Assembly (NCBI RefSeq): GCF_002159665.1
Contig: NZ_NFJC01000021.1
Coordinates: forward strand, 1 to 53,018
Direction: 5' to 3'
DNA: 53,018 nucleotides
From: Desulfovibrio sp. An276
GTDB lineage: Bacteria > Desulfobacterota > Desulfovibrionia > Desulfovibrionales > Desulfovibrionaceae
A program made the position numbers and the translations under genes. Below, piece by piece: positions 7,322 to 15,871 of this stretch (positions are counted from its first letter, which is position 1; the number at the start of each line of letters is the position of its first letter). The notes beneath the pieces are model-generated. The model searched no databases and had not been told where the DNA came from. It worked only from the letters and a program-made list of their open reading frames with translations.

Positions 7322-8101
7322 TTAGGCGAGCTTGTCGTGCACCCTGCGCCACAAATCCTGCACGATAGCAAGGCTTGCCTCGACACCCTGCCAGTCGAAG
7401 ATTTCCAGCACATGCACGGCAGACGCAGGGACGTGCTCCATGACATGGCCCAAAAGGCCTTCCTCTTCCTTGCTCATGGCAGTGAGTGGCAGATGCCTGC
7501 CCGCTGAATCCGCCAGATTCCAGTGCACCATGGCCGCTTTGGCAAGCAGACACGGCTTTAGCAGATCCTTTTGATGGTAGCGCAGAAGGTGTCCAAGGTC
7601 CAGACAAAGGCCGTCTGCGCCCAGGCTTGCAGGATCAAGGCAAGCCCCCGGAATATGAGCCGTATTGCAGTATCTTGTGTTTTCTAAAAGCACAGGGCAG
7701 GCACACCCCTCGCGCCAGACCCCGAAAAAGGCTTCAAGCATGGCAGGGGCCGCAGCCATGTCTTTTGGCGGGTGCAGGACCACGCACCAGGGGGCAAGGT
7801 GCGCAACTTGTGCATACAGCTCAAGGCAAATTTGGGCTGTCCTTTTGCCTGTATCTTTTGCGTTCATGCCGGGCGCAAGGTCCTTTTCCCAGGGCAGATC
7901 CAGGGGAAGGTGCGCATGAAAGGCCAGATCACGGGGTGCCTCGGGCAGATCCTCAGGCCCGTAGGCAAGGCAGGCACTAGTCTCGAAAAGGCACAGTGCA
8001 ACCTCGGGGGCCTTGCCTTGGAGAAAGCTGCAGTTTTGGGAAACGGATCCTGGCACAACCCAGGAGGGGGCTGCCCAGCGAAAGACGGGTTTTTCCTGCA
8101 T
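7322..8101 (-). CDS. cbiR: CbiR-like cobamide remodelling phosphodiesterase (TIM barrel)
   Basis: A 259-residue xylose-isomerase-like TIM barrel. The N-terminal PSWVVPGSVSQNC, then VALCLFE and FHAHLPLDL are features I associate with CbiR, which removes the nucleotide loop of salvaged corrinoids so that they can be rebuilt; Desulfovibrio-type bacteria use cobamides in several methyl transfer pathways. The start at 8101 (MQEKPVF) is chosen because the longer frame runs through the terminator of the preceding protease gene. A generic sugar-phosphate isomerase/epimerase of the same fold is the alternative. Confidence 0.6.
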   Translation of the reverse strand: MQEKPVFRWAAPSWVVPGSVSQNCSFLQGKAPEVALCLFETSACLAYGPEDLPEAPRDLAFHAHLPLDLPWEKDLAPGMNAKDTGKRTAQICLELYAQVAHLAPWCVVLHPPKDMAAAPAMLEAFFGVWREGCACPVLLENTRYCNTAHIPGACLDPASLGADGLCLDLGHLLRYHQKDLLKPCLLAKAAMVHWNLADSAGRHLPLTAMSKEEEGLLGHVMEHVPASAVHVLEIFDWQGVEASLAIVQDLWRRVHDKLA

Positions 8102-8124
8102 GGCGAGATGGACCAGTTTGGGGC

Positions 8125-8164
8125 AAAAACAGGGCGCGGCACGGGAGAAAGCCTCGTGCCGCGC
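8125..8164 (-). terminator. intrinsic terminator of the M16 protease gene
   Basis: Perfect 10-bp stem GCGCGGCACG/CGTGCCGCGC (8134-8143 with 8155-8164) followed on the minus strand, after four bases, by TTTTT (8129-8125). It sits 22 bases past the protease stop and directly before the CbiR-like start. Confidence 0.8.
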
Positions 8165-8186
8165 AAGTCTTTTCAAAAAGGAAGGA

Positions 8187-11090
8187 TTAGAGAAGCTGCG
8201 TGCAGCGCCAGCCCTTTTCTTCGGCTGCGCGCGCTGCGTTGGCTCCGCCTATGACGCAAGTTTCGCCCTTGCTCGCTGCCTCCTTGAGGATGGGCGCAAA
8301 GGCACGGAAATCGTCGTTGGTAGTGGAAAGGATTTCCTCGCGCAAGGCTTGCAGGGCCTCGTCGCTTTCACCGGCAAGCCAGCGGCCAAGGGAGTAGGCG
8401 CCGCGGGCTTCGGGCAGGCGGTAAAGATCCAGATCGCCTATTGTGCCCACAATGGCCCTTGTCAGATCTCCCCTTGTGAGGGAGATGCCGGCAAGGTAGT
8501 CAGCCATGGAGTCGTATACCGCAACGGTCTTTTCCACATTGGGATCGCGGTAGCTTGAGCAGACAAAGTTGCCGCTCGTCCTGTCGAGCGAGCAGAAGGC
8601 ACCGTAGGCACCGCCAAGGACGCGGACCTGTTCCCAGAGGTAGCTGCGTGCAAGGTGGCGCATGATGACAGCTGCCGAGCCGTGGTAGCTGTAGCCAAGA
8701 GCCTTCAGATTGCAGCCCTTGGCAACGTAGTTCACCTGGCTCGGCGTTGCGAAGACCTCTGCGCCCACTGGTGCCGCAAGCGAAATGCACTGGGTTCCGT
8801 CCACCCTTGCTCCGCCTGGCAGGGCGTGCCAGACATGTTCGGCAAGACGGGCCACGTTTTCCATATCGTCAGTACTTCCCACGCAGTGCACAACCCCCGG
8901 GCGTGCCACCACAAGGAGTCTGCGCAATTCATCAAGATCCTCGAGAAGCTGGGGCAGGGCAGTGTCCCAGTTGTCGAGGCGTGAGCGCAGGGTGTTGAGA
9001 TAGTGTATGCCATCCATGGCCTCGCCAATGACAGCTGCTGGCGAAAAGTGCGTGAGCACGCGCGTGGAGGCCGCCTTGTGGCCGGAAGCCACCAGATCCT
9101 GCTCAAGGCCTGCCTTGTCCTCGAGGAGCATTTCCTTGAGGCGCTGGGAAAGCACGTCTTTGTCCTTAATGGGCTCCAGCAGGATTTCGTTCAGGATGTC
9201 GAAAAGGTCCTGCACCTTGGAGCTTACGGCCTTGCCTGTCAGGTTCAGGTAGCAGCGCAAGTTCCCGTCCGTGTGGTTCACCATGGTGAGGCTTGCGCCA
9301 AGGCCGCCGGTCTTGGCGGCAATGAGCGCGCCAAGTTCGGTGTAGTCGCGCCTGGCTGTGCCCACATCCCTGAAGGTGCGCAAAAAGAGGCTTAAGGAGG
9401 GAACAAGCCGCACCGGGAGTTTTGGCAGGGGAATGAGAAGATTCATGTAGGCCACGCCGCGGGTGGGAAGCTCGTGGCCTACCATGGTAAAGTCGGAAGT
9501 TTCCTGTATGGCACGCTGGGTCAGCCTGTTGTGGCTGGGCAGATCCCCAAGGCCAAGGCTTGGGATGGAGGCGAGAGCCTCGGGTGTGTCCGGGGTTGCC
9601 TGCGCCTTTTGAAGCTCCCTTGTTATGCGCACAACCTCTTCGCGCTCCTTGAGGCTCATGGCTGCCTGTGCCGCACTCACGCGTGCTGCTTCCTCTTCCT
9701 CGATGCGCGCGGCAAGGCCCTCGTCCGGGGTCAGGACGACTGTGGCGCGACTGGGGTTTTCAAGGAAGAGAGTGCGGATGGCTTCCTCGAAGACGGGATC
9801 TCCCTTGGCAAGGCGCTCCTTGATGCTTGCAAGGGGCTTTTCCCATGCCAGGGAGTCCAGGGGATTTTCGTCGTAGAGCCAGGTGGCAAGGCACTGCAGC
9901 ATGGCGGCAAGGCCCTGCGGAAAGTTTCCGGTATTGCTCTCGCGGTAGCTGAACTCAACAGTGTTCACTGCTGCTTCAACAAGGGATTTGTCTATGCCCT
10001 TCTCGGCCAGCTCCTTCAGTGTCGAGAATATGAGCTCTTCGGCCCTTGGAAGATCTTCTTCGGCCACACCCTTGAGGCCAGTGGAATAGCTTGTCTGGGC
10101 AAGATCCATCTGCAGGCCGTCGCCAGTGGTGTCCTCGCCAAGGCCCGAGCTTATGAGCGCGCGGCGCAGGGGCGAGCCTGGCATGCCTTCCAGAATGTGC
10201 TGCAGCATCTCCAAGGTCAGCGTGCGTTCCAGATCCCCGCGCTTGCCTGTGAGCCAGTTCACGGTAAAGAGGCACTTTGCGCCCTTTTCTGCAGGATAGG
10301 CCCTTGTCACGCGGGTCGGGGCCGCAAAGGCCGGCTGGAGGGAAATGGAAGAATCCACGTCGCAGTGCCCCTTGCCGGCAAGGGCCCTTGCCACTATTGC
10401 CAGGCGCTCTTCTTCCGGATCGTCTCCCCAGAAGAAGAAGCGGGAGTTGGAGGGATGGTAGTAGCGGCTGTGGAAGTCCCTGAATTCCTCGTAGCTGAGC
10501 GAGGGAATTTCGTCCGGGCGGCCGCCGCTGTCCAGACTGTAGAGGGTGTCCGGGAAGATGGCGTGCTGGCTTTCCTCGCTCAAACGTGAGTCTGGAGAGG
10601 AGTAGACACCCTTCATCTCGTTGTAGACTACGCCCTTGTAGAGCCAGGGACCGTCGCTGGTCTCTGCTTCCAGGTGCCAGCCTTCCTGGCGGAAGATGTT
10701 TTCGCTGATGATGGGGTGAAAGACAGCGTCGATGTAGACGTCGATCAGATTGTAGAAGTCCTGCAGATTGGCACTGGCTACTGGGTAGCAGGTCTTGTCC
10801 GGGAAGGTGAAGGCGTTGAGGAAGCTCTGCAGGGAGCTTTGCAGAAGAACAAGGAAGGGTTCCTTGGTGGGATATTTTTTCGACCCGCACAGGACGGAGT
10901 GTTCGAGAATGTGGGCAACACCCGTGCTGTTCTTGGGCGGAGTGCGGAAGGTCACGCCAAAGACCTTGTTTTCGTCGTCGTTGGTGACGGACACTATCTG
11001 GGCGCCTGTGGCATTGTGCCTGTAGAAACGGGCAGTGCCGTTGACCTCGGCCATGCTGCGCTCTTCGACAAGTGTAAATTCCGTATTCAA
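8187..11090 (-). CDS. M16C metallopeptidase, presequence protease (PreP/Cym1) type
   Basis: About 967 residues, the length of PreP-like two-halved pitrilysin proteases, which degrade short peptides in a closed chamber. The inverted zinc motif HILEH (60-64) is intact and is followed by SVLCGSKKYP; NEMKGVYSS further on carries the region of the third ligand. The second half repeats the fold without the zinc site. The start is probably TTG at 11090, 6 bases after a perfect AAGGAG; the open frame reaches 11123 only through a GTG with no ribosome site, while the next ATG (11054) would remove conserved sequence. No signal peptide, so cytoplasmic. Confidence 0.88.
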   Translation of the reverse strand: MNTEFTLVEERSMAEVNGTARFYRHNATGAQIVSVTNDDENKVFGVTFRTPPKNSTGVAHILEHSVLCGSKKYPTKEPFLVLLQSSLQSFLNAFTFPDKTCYPVASANLQDFYNLIDVYIDAVFHPIISENIFRQEGWHLEAETSDGPWLYKGVVYNEMKGVYSSPDSRLSEESQHAIFPDTLYSLDSGGRPDEIPSLSYEEFRDFHSRYYHPSNSRFFFWGDDPEEERLAIVARALAGKGHCDVDSSISLQPAFAAPTRVTRAYPAEKGAKCLFTVNWLTGKRGDLERTLTLEMLQHILEGMPGSPLRRALISSGLGEDTTGDGLQMDLAQTSYSTGLKGVAEEDLPRAEELIFSTLKELAEKGIDKSLVEAAVNTVEFSYRESNTGNFPQGLAAMLQCLATWLYDENPLDSLAWEKPLASIKERLAKGDPVFEEAIRTLFLENPSRATVVLTPDEGLAARIEEEEAARVSAAQAAMSLKEREEVVRITRELQKAQATPDTPEALASIPSLGLGDLPSHNRLTQRAIQETSDFTMVGHELPTRGVAYMNLLIPLPKLPVRLVPSLSLFLRTFRDVGTARRDYTELGALIAAKTGGLGASLTMVNHTDGNLRCYLNLTGKAVSSKVQDLFDILNEILLEPIKDKDVLSQRLKEMLLEDKAGLEQDLVASGHKAASTRVLTHFSPAAVIGEAMDGIHYLNTLRSRLDNWDTALPQLLEDLDELRRLLVVARPGVVHCVGSTDDMENVARLAEHVWHALPGGARVDGTQCISLAAPVGAEVFATPSQVNYVAKGCNLKALGYSYHGSAAVIMRHLARSYLWEQVRVLGGAYGAFCSLDRTSGNFVCSSYRDPNVEKTVAVYDSMADYLAGISLTRGDLTRAIVGTIGDLDLYRLPEARGAYSLGRWLAGESDEALQALREEILSTTNDDFRAFAPILKEAASKGETCVIGGANAARAAEEKGWRCTQLL

Positions 11091-11272
11091 GAGAATCTCC
11101 TTGGAAGCAGGGCCCTTGCGCACGCCACAAGCATCCGCAAGTGGGCCCCGATATCGGATGTTCGGTTTGTTGGTTCAGGACGTTTTTTGCCAACTATTGG
11201 CCGCTCTGTCCACAGGACAGAAAAGGCCCAAAGACACCGCCTCAAGGACTGGTTCGGGGCAGCCCTGCAGGC

Positions 11273-11306
11273 AAAAGAAAAGACCCGAAGGTTGTCTTCG
11301 GGTCTT
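11273..11306 (-). terminator. terminator-like hairpin in the protease leader
   Basis: AAGACCCGAAG-GTTGT-CTTCGGGTCTT, an 11-bp perfect stem (11280-11306), followed on the minus strand by TTTTCTTTT. It is 190 bases upstream of the M16 protease start and no minus-strand gene ends here, so it is either an attenuator or the 3' end of a small RNA. Confidence 0.6.
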
Positions 11307-11427
11307 GAAAGGGGAGAAATGAAAAAGCGTGAGGAGGAAGCTTGCTGGTTCAGGATGTCTGGTTGGGCTTGTATATGCAGTCTCTGTTCCCGTCTTGCGG
11401 GATACGGACGTTGTTCTGGTCTTGGGT

Positions 11428-11460
11428 GTGGCGGCGTGCCTTGGGCAGTCACGCCGCCAC
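11428..11460. repeat. 11-bp perfect inverted repeat
   Basis: GTGGCGGCGTG (11428-11438), 11-base loop, CACGCCGCCAC (11450-11460). No T-run on either side. A very stable RNA hairpin on the minus strand, 120 bases upstream of the terminator at 11273-11306. Confidence 0.55.
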
Positions 11461-11994
11461 CAGAGGAGAAACATGGGAGGCTTCAGCCACCGGGAAGAAG
11501 GAGTGAATCTGTCTGGATGATGAGGAGGTCTGTGGGCAGTGTGAAGGCAGATTCTGGCTGAACCCCTTTGTCTGTGTATCTGCAGGATGTGTGCCAAACA
11601 GGAGATGTTATTGCCAATAACTTGAGATTGCTTGTACTTTTTGCTTTCTGATTTCCCTGATACCACAGGATGTGGAGTATTCCCTTTCCCCAGCCTGTCT
11701 AGAAATCAGACAGTTTGCGGCAAGGGGTGTGCGAAAGGTATGCAGCGAGAAGCTGGCCTGTGTGAAAAAAAGGCACTGTCAGGCGGGGCAGGATGTGTAA
11801 AAACGGCCTGCATGGCCCCTGTGGCATAAAATTTCAGATTTTGGCACGCATTGTGCATTATCCCTTTCAACCAACCCAAGTGACGTTTTTGGGTGCAAGC
11901 CATTTCTCTCCTTTCCTTTCCCAATAACCTCAAAGACTCAACCAACGGGATACTCCCGAAACATTCCATCTCTCCTCCAAACATAAGCCTCCCT

Positions 11995-12027
11995 GCCCGC
12001 TTCCCTCCCAAGAGGAAGCGGGCTTTT
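11995..12027 (+). terminator. plus-strand terminator upstream of terC
   Basis: GCCCGCTTCC-(9)-GGAAGCGGGC, 10-bp perfect stem, then CTTTT. No plus-strand gene ends nearby, so it either closes a short untranslated transcript or acts as an attenuator 190 bases before terC. Confidence 0.6.
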
Positions 12028-12217
12028 GGGATCCTGCCCCTGGAAAGTCTGACCCCTGTGCAGCTCAAGCCCTGCACAAACCTTGCGAAAAAGGGCTTCA
12101 GCCTGTACCTTGCGGCCTGCGCCGTACACCAGCGGCAATTCAAGCACAGCATACGTCAATCATCCCCTTCCTCCAGCCTGGCATTGCGCATTGCCAGACC
12201 CAAGGCTCCTTTCAACC

Positions 12218-13234
12218 ATGGAACACATAGGCTTTCCTACCGAAACAGTCGTCATCTTTGTCGTGGTCGTCTTCGCCTCCCTTTTCCTGGACCTCTATGC
12301 CCACAAAAAGGACGAGGACATCACCCTGAAAAGCGCCTGCGCCTGGACAATCTTCTGGATACTCTTGTCCGTGGCCTTTGGCCTGTACCTCTACTTCCAC
12401 CACAGCGCCGAGATGGCAAGCCTCTTCTTCACAGGCTATGTGCTTGAAAAGGTGCTTTCCGTAGACAACCTCTTTGTCATCATGGCCATCTTCTCCTGGT
12501 TCTCTGTGCCCGAGAAGTACCGCCACCGTGTGCTCTACTGGGGTGTGCTGGGTGCCATTGTCTTCCGCGGCATCTTTGTGGCCATAGGTACGGAGCTGCT
12601 CTCCTTTGGCCCCTACATGGAACTGGTCTTTGCGGCCCTGGTCGGTTACACGGCCGTCATGATGCTCAAAAAGCGCAGCGAGACCGAGGAAATCAAGGAC
12701 TATTCCAACCACATTGCCGTGCGCATGGTGCGCAAGATCTTCCCTGTCTGGCCCAGAATCAAGGGGCATGACTTCTTTGTGAAGAGCTCCTGGGCCGAGG
12801 AAGAGTCCAGGAAGGAAAACATCAAGCTCGACGGCCTTGGCAGGAAGGCTGCCTACGCTGTCACCCCGCTCTTTGTCTGCCTGGCAGTCATTGAAGTGAG
12901 CGACGTCATGTTCGCCTTCGACTCCGTGCCTGCAGTCATTGCCGTGAGCCGCGAGCCCTTGATCATCTACTCTGCCATGATCTTCGCCATTCTGGGGCTC
13001 AGAAGCCTGTACTTTGTGCTTGAATCCTTGAGCAACAGGCTTGTCTACCTGGAAAAGGCCGTTGTGGTCCTGCTCTTCTTCATCACTGCCAAGCTGCTTT
13101 TGTCCGGCTGCAACCACATCTTTGGCGTGGGCTTTGACATCACGCCCAATCAGTCCCTGGTCATTGTCTTGAGTGTTCTGATTATCGGCATCGTGGCCTC
13201 ACTCTTTGCCACCAGAAAGCCTGAACAAAAGTAA
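12218..13234 (+). CDS. TerC/Alx family integral membrane protein
   Basis: A 338-residue membrane protein with seven or more hydrophobic spans and the two TerC signatures EKVLSVDNLFV and EVSDVMFAFDSVPA, each with acidic residues in the membrane that are thought to bind a metal (manganese or calcium export in characterised members). I start at the ATG at 12218 (MEHIGFPTE); the longer frame has no similarity. The ribosome site is weak. It is a lone gene with its own strong terminator, and no Mn riboswitch motif was seen upstream. A second TerC domain protein lies at 20513-22078. Confidence 0.88.
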   Translation: MEHIGFPTETVVIFVVVVFASLFLDLYAHKKDEDITLKSACAWTIFWILLSVAFGLYLYFHHSAEMASLFFTGYVLEKVLSVDNLFVIMAIFSWFSVPEKYRHRVLYWGVLGAIVFRGIFVAIGTELLSFGPYMELVFAALVGYTAVMMLKKRSETEEIKDYSNHIAVRMVRKIFPVWPRIKGHDFFVKSSWAEEESRKENIKLDGLGRKAAYAVTPLFVCLAVIEVSDVMFAFDSVPAVIAVSREPLIIYSAMIFAILGLRSLYFVLESLSNRLVYLEKAVVVLLFFITAKLLLSGCNHIFGVGFDITPNQSLVIVLSVLIIGIVASLFATRKPEQK

Positions 13235-13257
13235 GCAAGCACTTTTTTGCAGACAGG

Positions 13258-13292
13258 AAAGGCCCGTGCGAGACACTCTCGCGCGGGCCTTT
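13258..13292. terminator. bidirectional terminator between terC and tsaB
   Basis: AAAGGCCCGTGCGAGA and TCTCGCGCGGGCCTTT around a CAC loop: 16-bp stem with one mismatch, A-rich before and T-rich after, so it can serve convergent terC and tsaB. Confidence 0.85.
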
Positions 13293-13315
13293 GTGCAGTG
13301 TGCTTTGTGTCTGTG

Positions 13316-14164
13316 CTATTCCTCTGTGTGCCTTTCCTCGTTGAGGTCGCGGACCTCGCTGTGCAAGAGGCGATCGAGCTCGGCTGTCGCCCTGTCCGCG
13401 TCCTGACCCATACGCCTCGAAAGCTCAGGCAGATTGTCCACTGCGTCGCAGGGCCTGATGTAGAGAGGCTCCACATCCTTCGGGAAATAGTCCCCGTGCC
13501 GCCCAAGCAGGCGCAAAGCGTCGATGGTTGGTGTTGCAAGGGTGCGTGTGGCAAGTCTGCCTTGCGTGCTTGCCTCGAATTTTTCAAAGAGCTCCTTGTG
13601 GCGGGCAAGGGCAGAGCCAGCTAAAAGCACCTGTTCTGTCTCGTTCTCAAGGCTTGCCTGGAGCTTCTCGCAGGCACCTTCGGGAGAGATGAGATGCACC
13701 GGTTCAAGGCAGATCGCAGGTATGACTGGGCCGTAGGAGACGTACCCTGCCAGATGGACCAGATCCCTTCTTGCGTGGGTGGCAATCCATATCTTGCGCC
13801 CGAAAAGAAGCTGTTCGTTCATGGCAAGGCTTGTGGCAAGCGCCTGCATGTAGTCGAGGGCTGCAAGCTGCGCTCTTGTTGTCCTGCGCAAGGCTGCTGC
13901 CGTGGCAAGCACAAGGCGTATGCCCGTAAAGGAGCCAGGCCCGCGCACGCAGCCTATGCGGCGCAGTTCGGAAAAACTGTGTCCTGAAAGATCGAACATC
14001 TGTTTCAGGGTTGGCGCAAGCAGCTCGGATGCCCTGTCCTGCAAAGCCCAGACAAAGGAGAAGACAAGCTCCTCGTCATCGGTGAGCACGCACAAAAGTT
14101 CGCGCTCACAGGAACAGAGCACAAGTTCGAGCCCGGTCGAGTATTTCTTCCATTTTTTGACCAT
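13316..14164 (-). CDS. tsaB: tRNA threonylcarbamoyladenosine biosynthesis protein TsaB
   Basis: ASKHA-fold partner of TsaD in the t6A37 tRNA modification complex. The signature GPGSFTGIRLV is present, as in all TsaB proteins. I start at the ATG at 14164 (MVKKWKK) with AGGAG 8 bases upstream; the longer frame covers the intergenic spacer. At 282 residues it is longer than the E. coli 231, with a divergent C-terminal 100 residues, as in other Desulfovibrio homologues. It follows rseP on the same strand but after a 570-bp spacer. Confidence 0.85.
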   Translation of the reverse strand: MVKKWKKYSTGLELVLCSCERELLCVLTDDEELVFSFVWALQDRASELLAPTLKQMFDLSGHSFSELRRIGCVRGPGSFTGIRLVLATAAALRRTTRAQLAALDYMQALATSLAMNEQLLFGRKIWIATHARRDLVHLAGYVSYGPVIPAICLEPVHLISPEGACEKLQASLENETEQVLLAGSALARHKELFEKFEASTQGRLATRTLATPTIDALRLLGRHGDYFPKDVEPLYIRPCDAVDNLPELSRRMGQDADRATAELDRLLHSEVRDLNEERHTEE

Positions 14165-14403
14165 GACACGTTCTCCTGTCCGGGGCTTGTTGCAAGGCCG
14201 GGAAGGGTCCGCAAGGTACCCTGGAAGTGTCCCTGCAAAAGGTCTGAAAACAGCCCAGGGGCAGGGTGCGCGGACCAGCAAAAAAACAAGTGCCCCGCAC
14301 AATAGGGGAAAAGGGGTGGGCACGCAAGGCGATGCCCTTCTGACAAGTTTGATCGGGAGCTGGGGGAGGAGAAAAGAGAAGAGCCGCTCGGCTTGCCAAA
14401 AGG

Positions 14404-14620
14404 ATGGAATTTCCCAACAGGAAAATAGGGTCTTTGGAGGTGACTGATCGGGGACAGGAATTTTTGCGCCTGTTGGAGCAAGAGCCAGGCTCTACTGTGT
14501 CGCAGCTGGCAGAGCCCAGGCAGTCGCAAAAAAAACGGTAGGCGCGCGGGGCTGAAGGACGCAGGGCTCATCAGGCGCATTGGCTCCAACCGCAAAGTGA
14601 GTTGGAAAGTATGGAACTGA
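14404..14620 (+). pseudogene. winged-helix C-terminus of an AlbA_2/RecG-like or Fic-type protein, frameshifted remnant
   Basis: One frame gives DRGQEFLRLLEQEPG then TVSQLAE, and a +1-shifted frame downstream continues with SRK, AGLKDAGLIRRIGSNRK, VSWKV and a stop at 14618-14620. Joined, these make a standard winged-helix domain ending in the IGSNRxxxW motif found at the C-terminus of divergent-AAA/AlbA_2 proteins and some Fic proteins. The frame break lies near 14512-14525, next to an A8 run. Only about 70 codons remain, no start or N-terminal domains, so a dead fragment of a once larger gene. Confidence 0.65.
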
Positions 14621-14677
14621 AGGATCTGCGCAAAGTTTTGGCATTGGCAAGACAGTCCCTTGCCTGACACATATGAA

Positions 14678-14712
14678 AAGCGGGCCATGCATTGCTTATG
14701 CATGCCCCGCTT
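14678..14712 (-). terminator. hairpin after rseP
   Basis: AAGCGGGCCATGCAT and ATGCATGCCCCGCTT around TGCTT, 14 of 15 positions paired, followed on the minus strand by TTTTC. Located 26 bases past the rseP stop; probably the end of the rseP operon. Confidence 0.7.
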
Positions 14713-14737
14713 GCCGTATTCTTTGCTGCGCTTTGGA

Positions 14738-15823
14738 CTATCCCCGCACAAGGCGCATGACGTCGTTGAAGGTGGCAAAGATCATGAGCGCTACGAGCAG
14801 GGCCACGCCCACGCGCACGCTGTAGTCCAGCACCTTGGTATTGATGGGTCTGCGGAAGATGATTTCCCACAGGCAGAAGAGGGCTGTTCCGCCGTCAAGG
14901 ACAGGTATGGGCAGAAGGTTCAGGATGCCAAGGTTGATGCTGATGAGTGCCGCAAGGCCAAGCAGACCCACAAGGCCGTTGTCCGTCTGCTCGCCAATGA
15001 TCTGCGCGATCATGATGGGCCCGCCCACCTGATCCGCTGGCACAACCCTTTCCACCAGTTTCACAAAGCCCTGCCAGGTCAGCGAGAGCATGTTCCAGCA
15101 CTGGGTAAAGCCTGCCTTGATGCCATCCACAAGGCCCACGTCCTCGTTGACAAAGAGGCCAGCAGAGCGGATGCCAATGAGCCAGGCAATTTCCGTTTCG
15201 CCGAAGATGGTCTTGCGCTCGTTGCGCTCTGGCGTGATGGTGGTCTCGAAGACCGTTTCCTGGCCCGTATCGTCCTTGCGGCTTATCTCGAAGACTATGG
15301 GTGCGCCATTGCCCCGGGAAATGCGGTCGGAAAGATCCGTCCAGGAGGGCACGGCAACCCCGTCCATGCTGAGCACGAGATCGCCCTTCATAAGGCCTGC
15401 CCTTGCTGCAGGAGTTCCCTGCTGGACATCGCCAACTGCGGGAAGAAGGGTTGTGACACCCCAGCCCAAGGCCACCACGATGCACAAAAAGAGTGCCAGA
15501 ACGATGTTGGCCACAGGGCCTGCCAGGACAACCAGAAGGCGCTGCCAGGCCGGGCGCAGGCTGAAGCTCTCTTCCTTTGTGAAACCGTCCGGCAGTTCCG
15601 CGTCATGGCTTTCCCCCACCAGGGCCACGTAGCCGCCAAGGGGGACAAGGGAGAGGGCGTATTCGGTTTTGCCGACCTTCTTTTTCAGTATCTTGGGCCC
15701 AAAACCCAGGGAAAAGGTGGAAACACCCATGCCCAGGGCCCTGGCTACGGAAAAATGGCCGAGTTCGTGAAAGAAGATGAGTCCGCCAAAGACTATGACT
15801 ACGGCTAGTATGCTCAAAAGCAC
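14738..15823 (-). CDS. rseP: site-2 intramembrane zinc protease RseP
   Basis: Membrane metalloprotease that releases membrane-held regulators such as anti-sigma factors after a first cut. The zinc motif HELGH is at residues 19-23 in the first span and the third ligand is in NLLPIPVLDGG near residue 305. One PDZ domain sits in the middle (about 115-195), as in Gram-negative homologues with a single PDZ; E. coli has two. The 361 residues are normal for this version. It follows dxr by 48 bases in the classic cdsA-dxr-rseP order. Confidence 0.93.
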   Translation of the reverse strand: MLLSILAVVIVFGGLIFFHELGHFSVARALGMGVSTFSLGFGPKILKKKVGKTEYALSLVPLGGYVALVGESHDAELPDGFTKEESFSLRPAWQRLLVVLAGPVANIVLALFLCIVVALGWGVTTLLPAVGDVQQGTPAARAGLMKGDLVLSMDGVAVPSWTDLSDRISRGNGAPIVFEISRKDDTGQETVFETTITPERNERKTIFGETEIAWLIGIRSAGLFVNEDVGLVDGIKAGFTQCWNMLSLTWQGFVKLVERVVPADQVGGPIMIAQIIGEQTDNGLVGLLGLAALISINLGILNLLPIPVLDGGTALFCLWEIIFRRPINTKVLDYSVRVGVALLVALMIFATFNDVMRLVRG

Positions 15824-15871
15824 CTGCTTGTACCTCGTTTCTGTATGTCTTATCTGCCAGCCTGCGGGGGC

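Larger units (their letters stand above)
11091..12217. other. gene-poor spacer, 1.1 kb
   Basis: No convincing protein gene or known RNA is seen. Contents: a minus-strand terminator-like hairpin (11273-11306), an 11-bp inverted repeat (11428-11460), a small palindrome TTATTGCCAATAA near 11609, and a plus-strand terminator (11995-12027). The terminators imply short transcripts on both strands, possibly untranslated. The spacer serves the divergent M16 protease and terC genes, but I could not fix promoters. Confidence 0.5.
14165..14737. other. spacer with a decayed gene
   Basis: 573 bases between tsaB and rseP. It holds the winged-helix remnant (14404-14620, plus) and the hairpin at 14678-14712; the rest (14165-14400) shows no gene, only the tsaB ribosome site. 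Confidence 0.5.

Noticed and set aside
11319..11561. 80-codon plus-strand frame starting MKKREEEAC after GGGGAG
   Set aside because: The ribosome site is too close to the ATG, the composition is odd and the frame runs through the inverted repeat at 11428-11460; no family resemblance.
11706..11903. 65-codon minus-strand frame starting MACTQKRH with AAGGAG upstream
   Set aside because: Good ribosome site but no domain, biased composition and no following gene; kept out as unsupported.
12028..12217. Manganese (yybP-ykoY) riboswitch before terC
   Set aside because: Expected for TerC-type genes, but the conserved core sequence was not found by eye.
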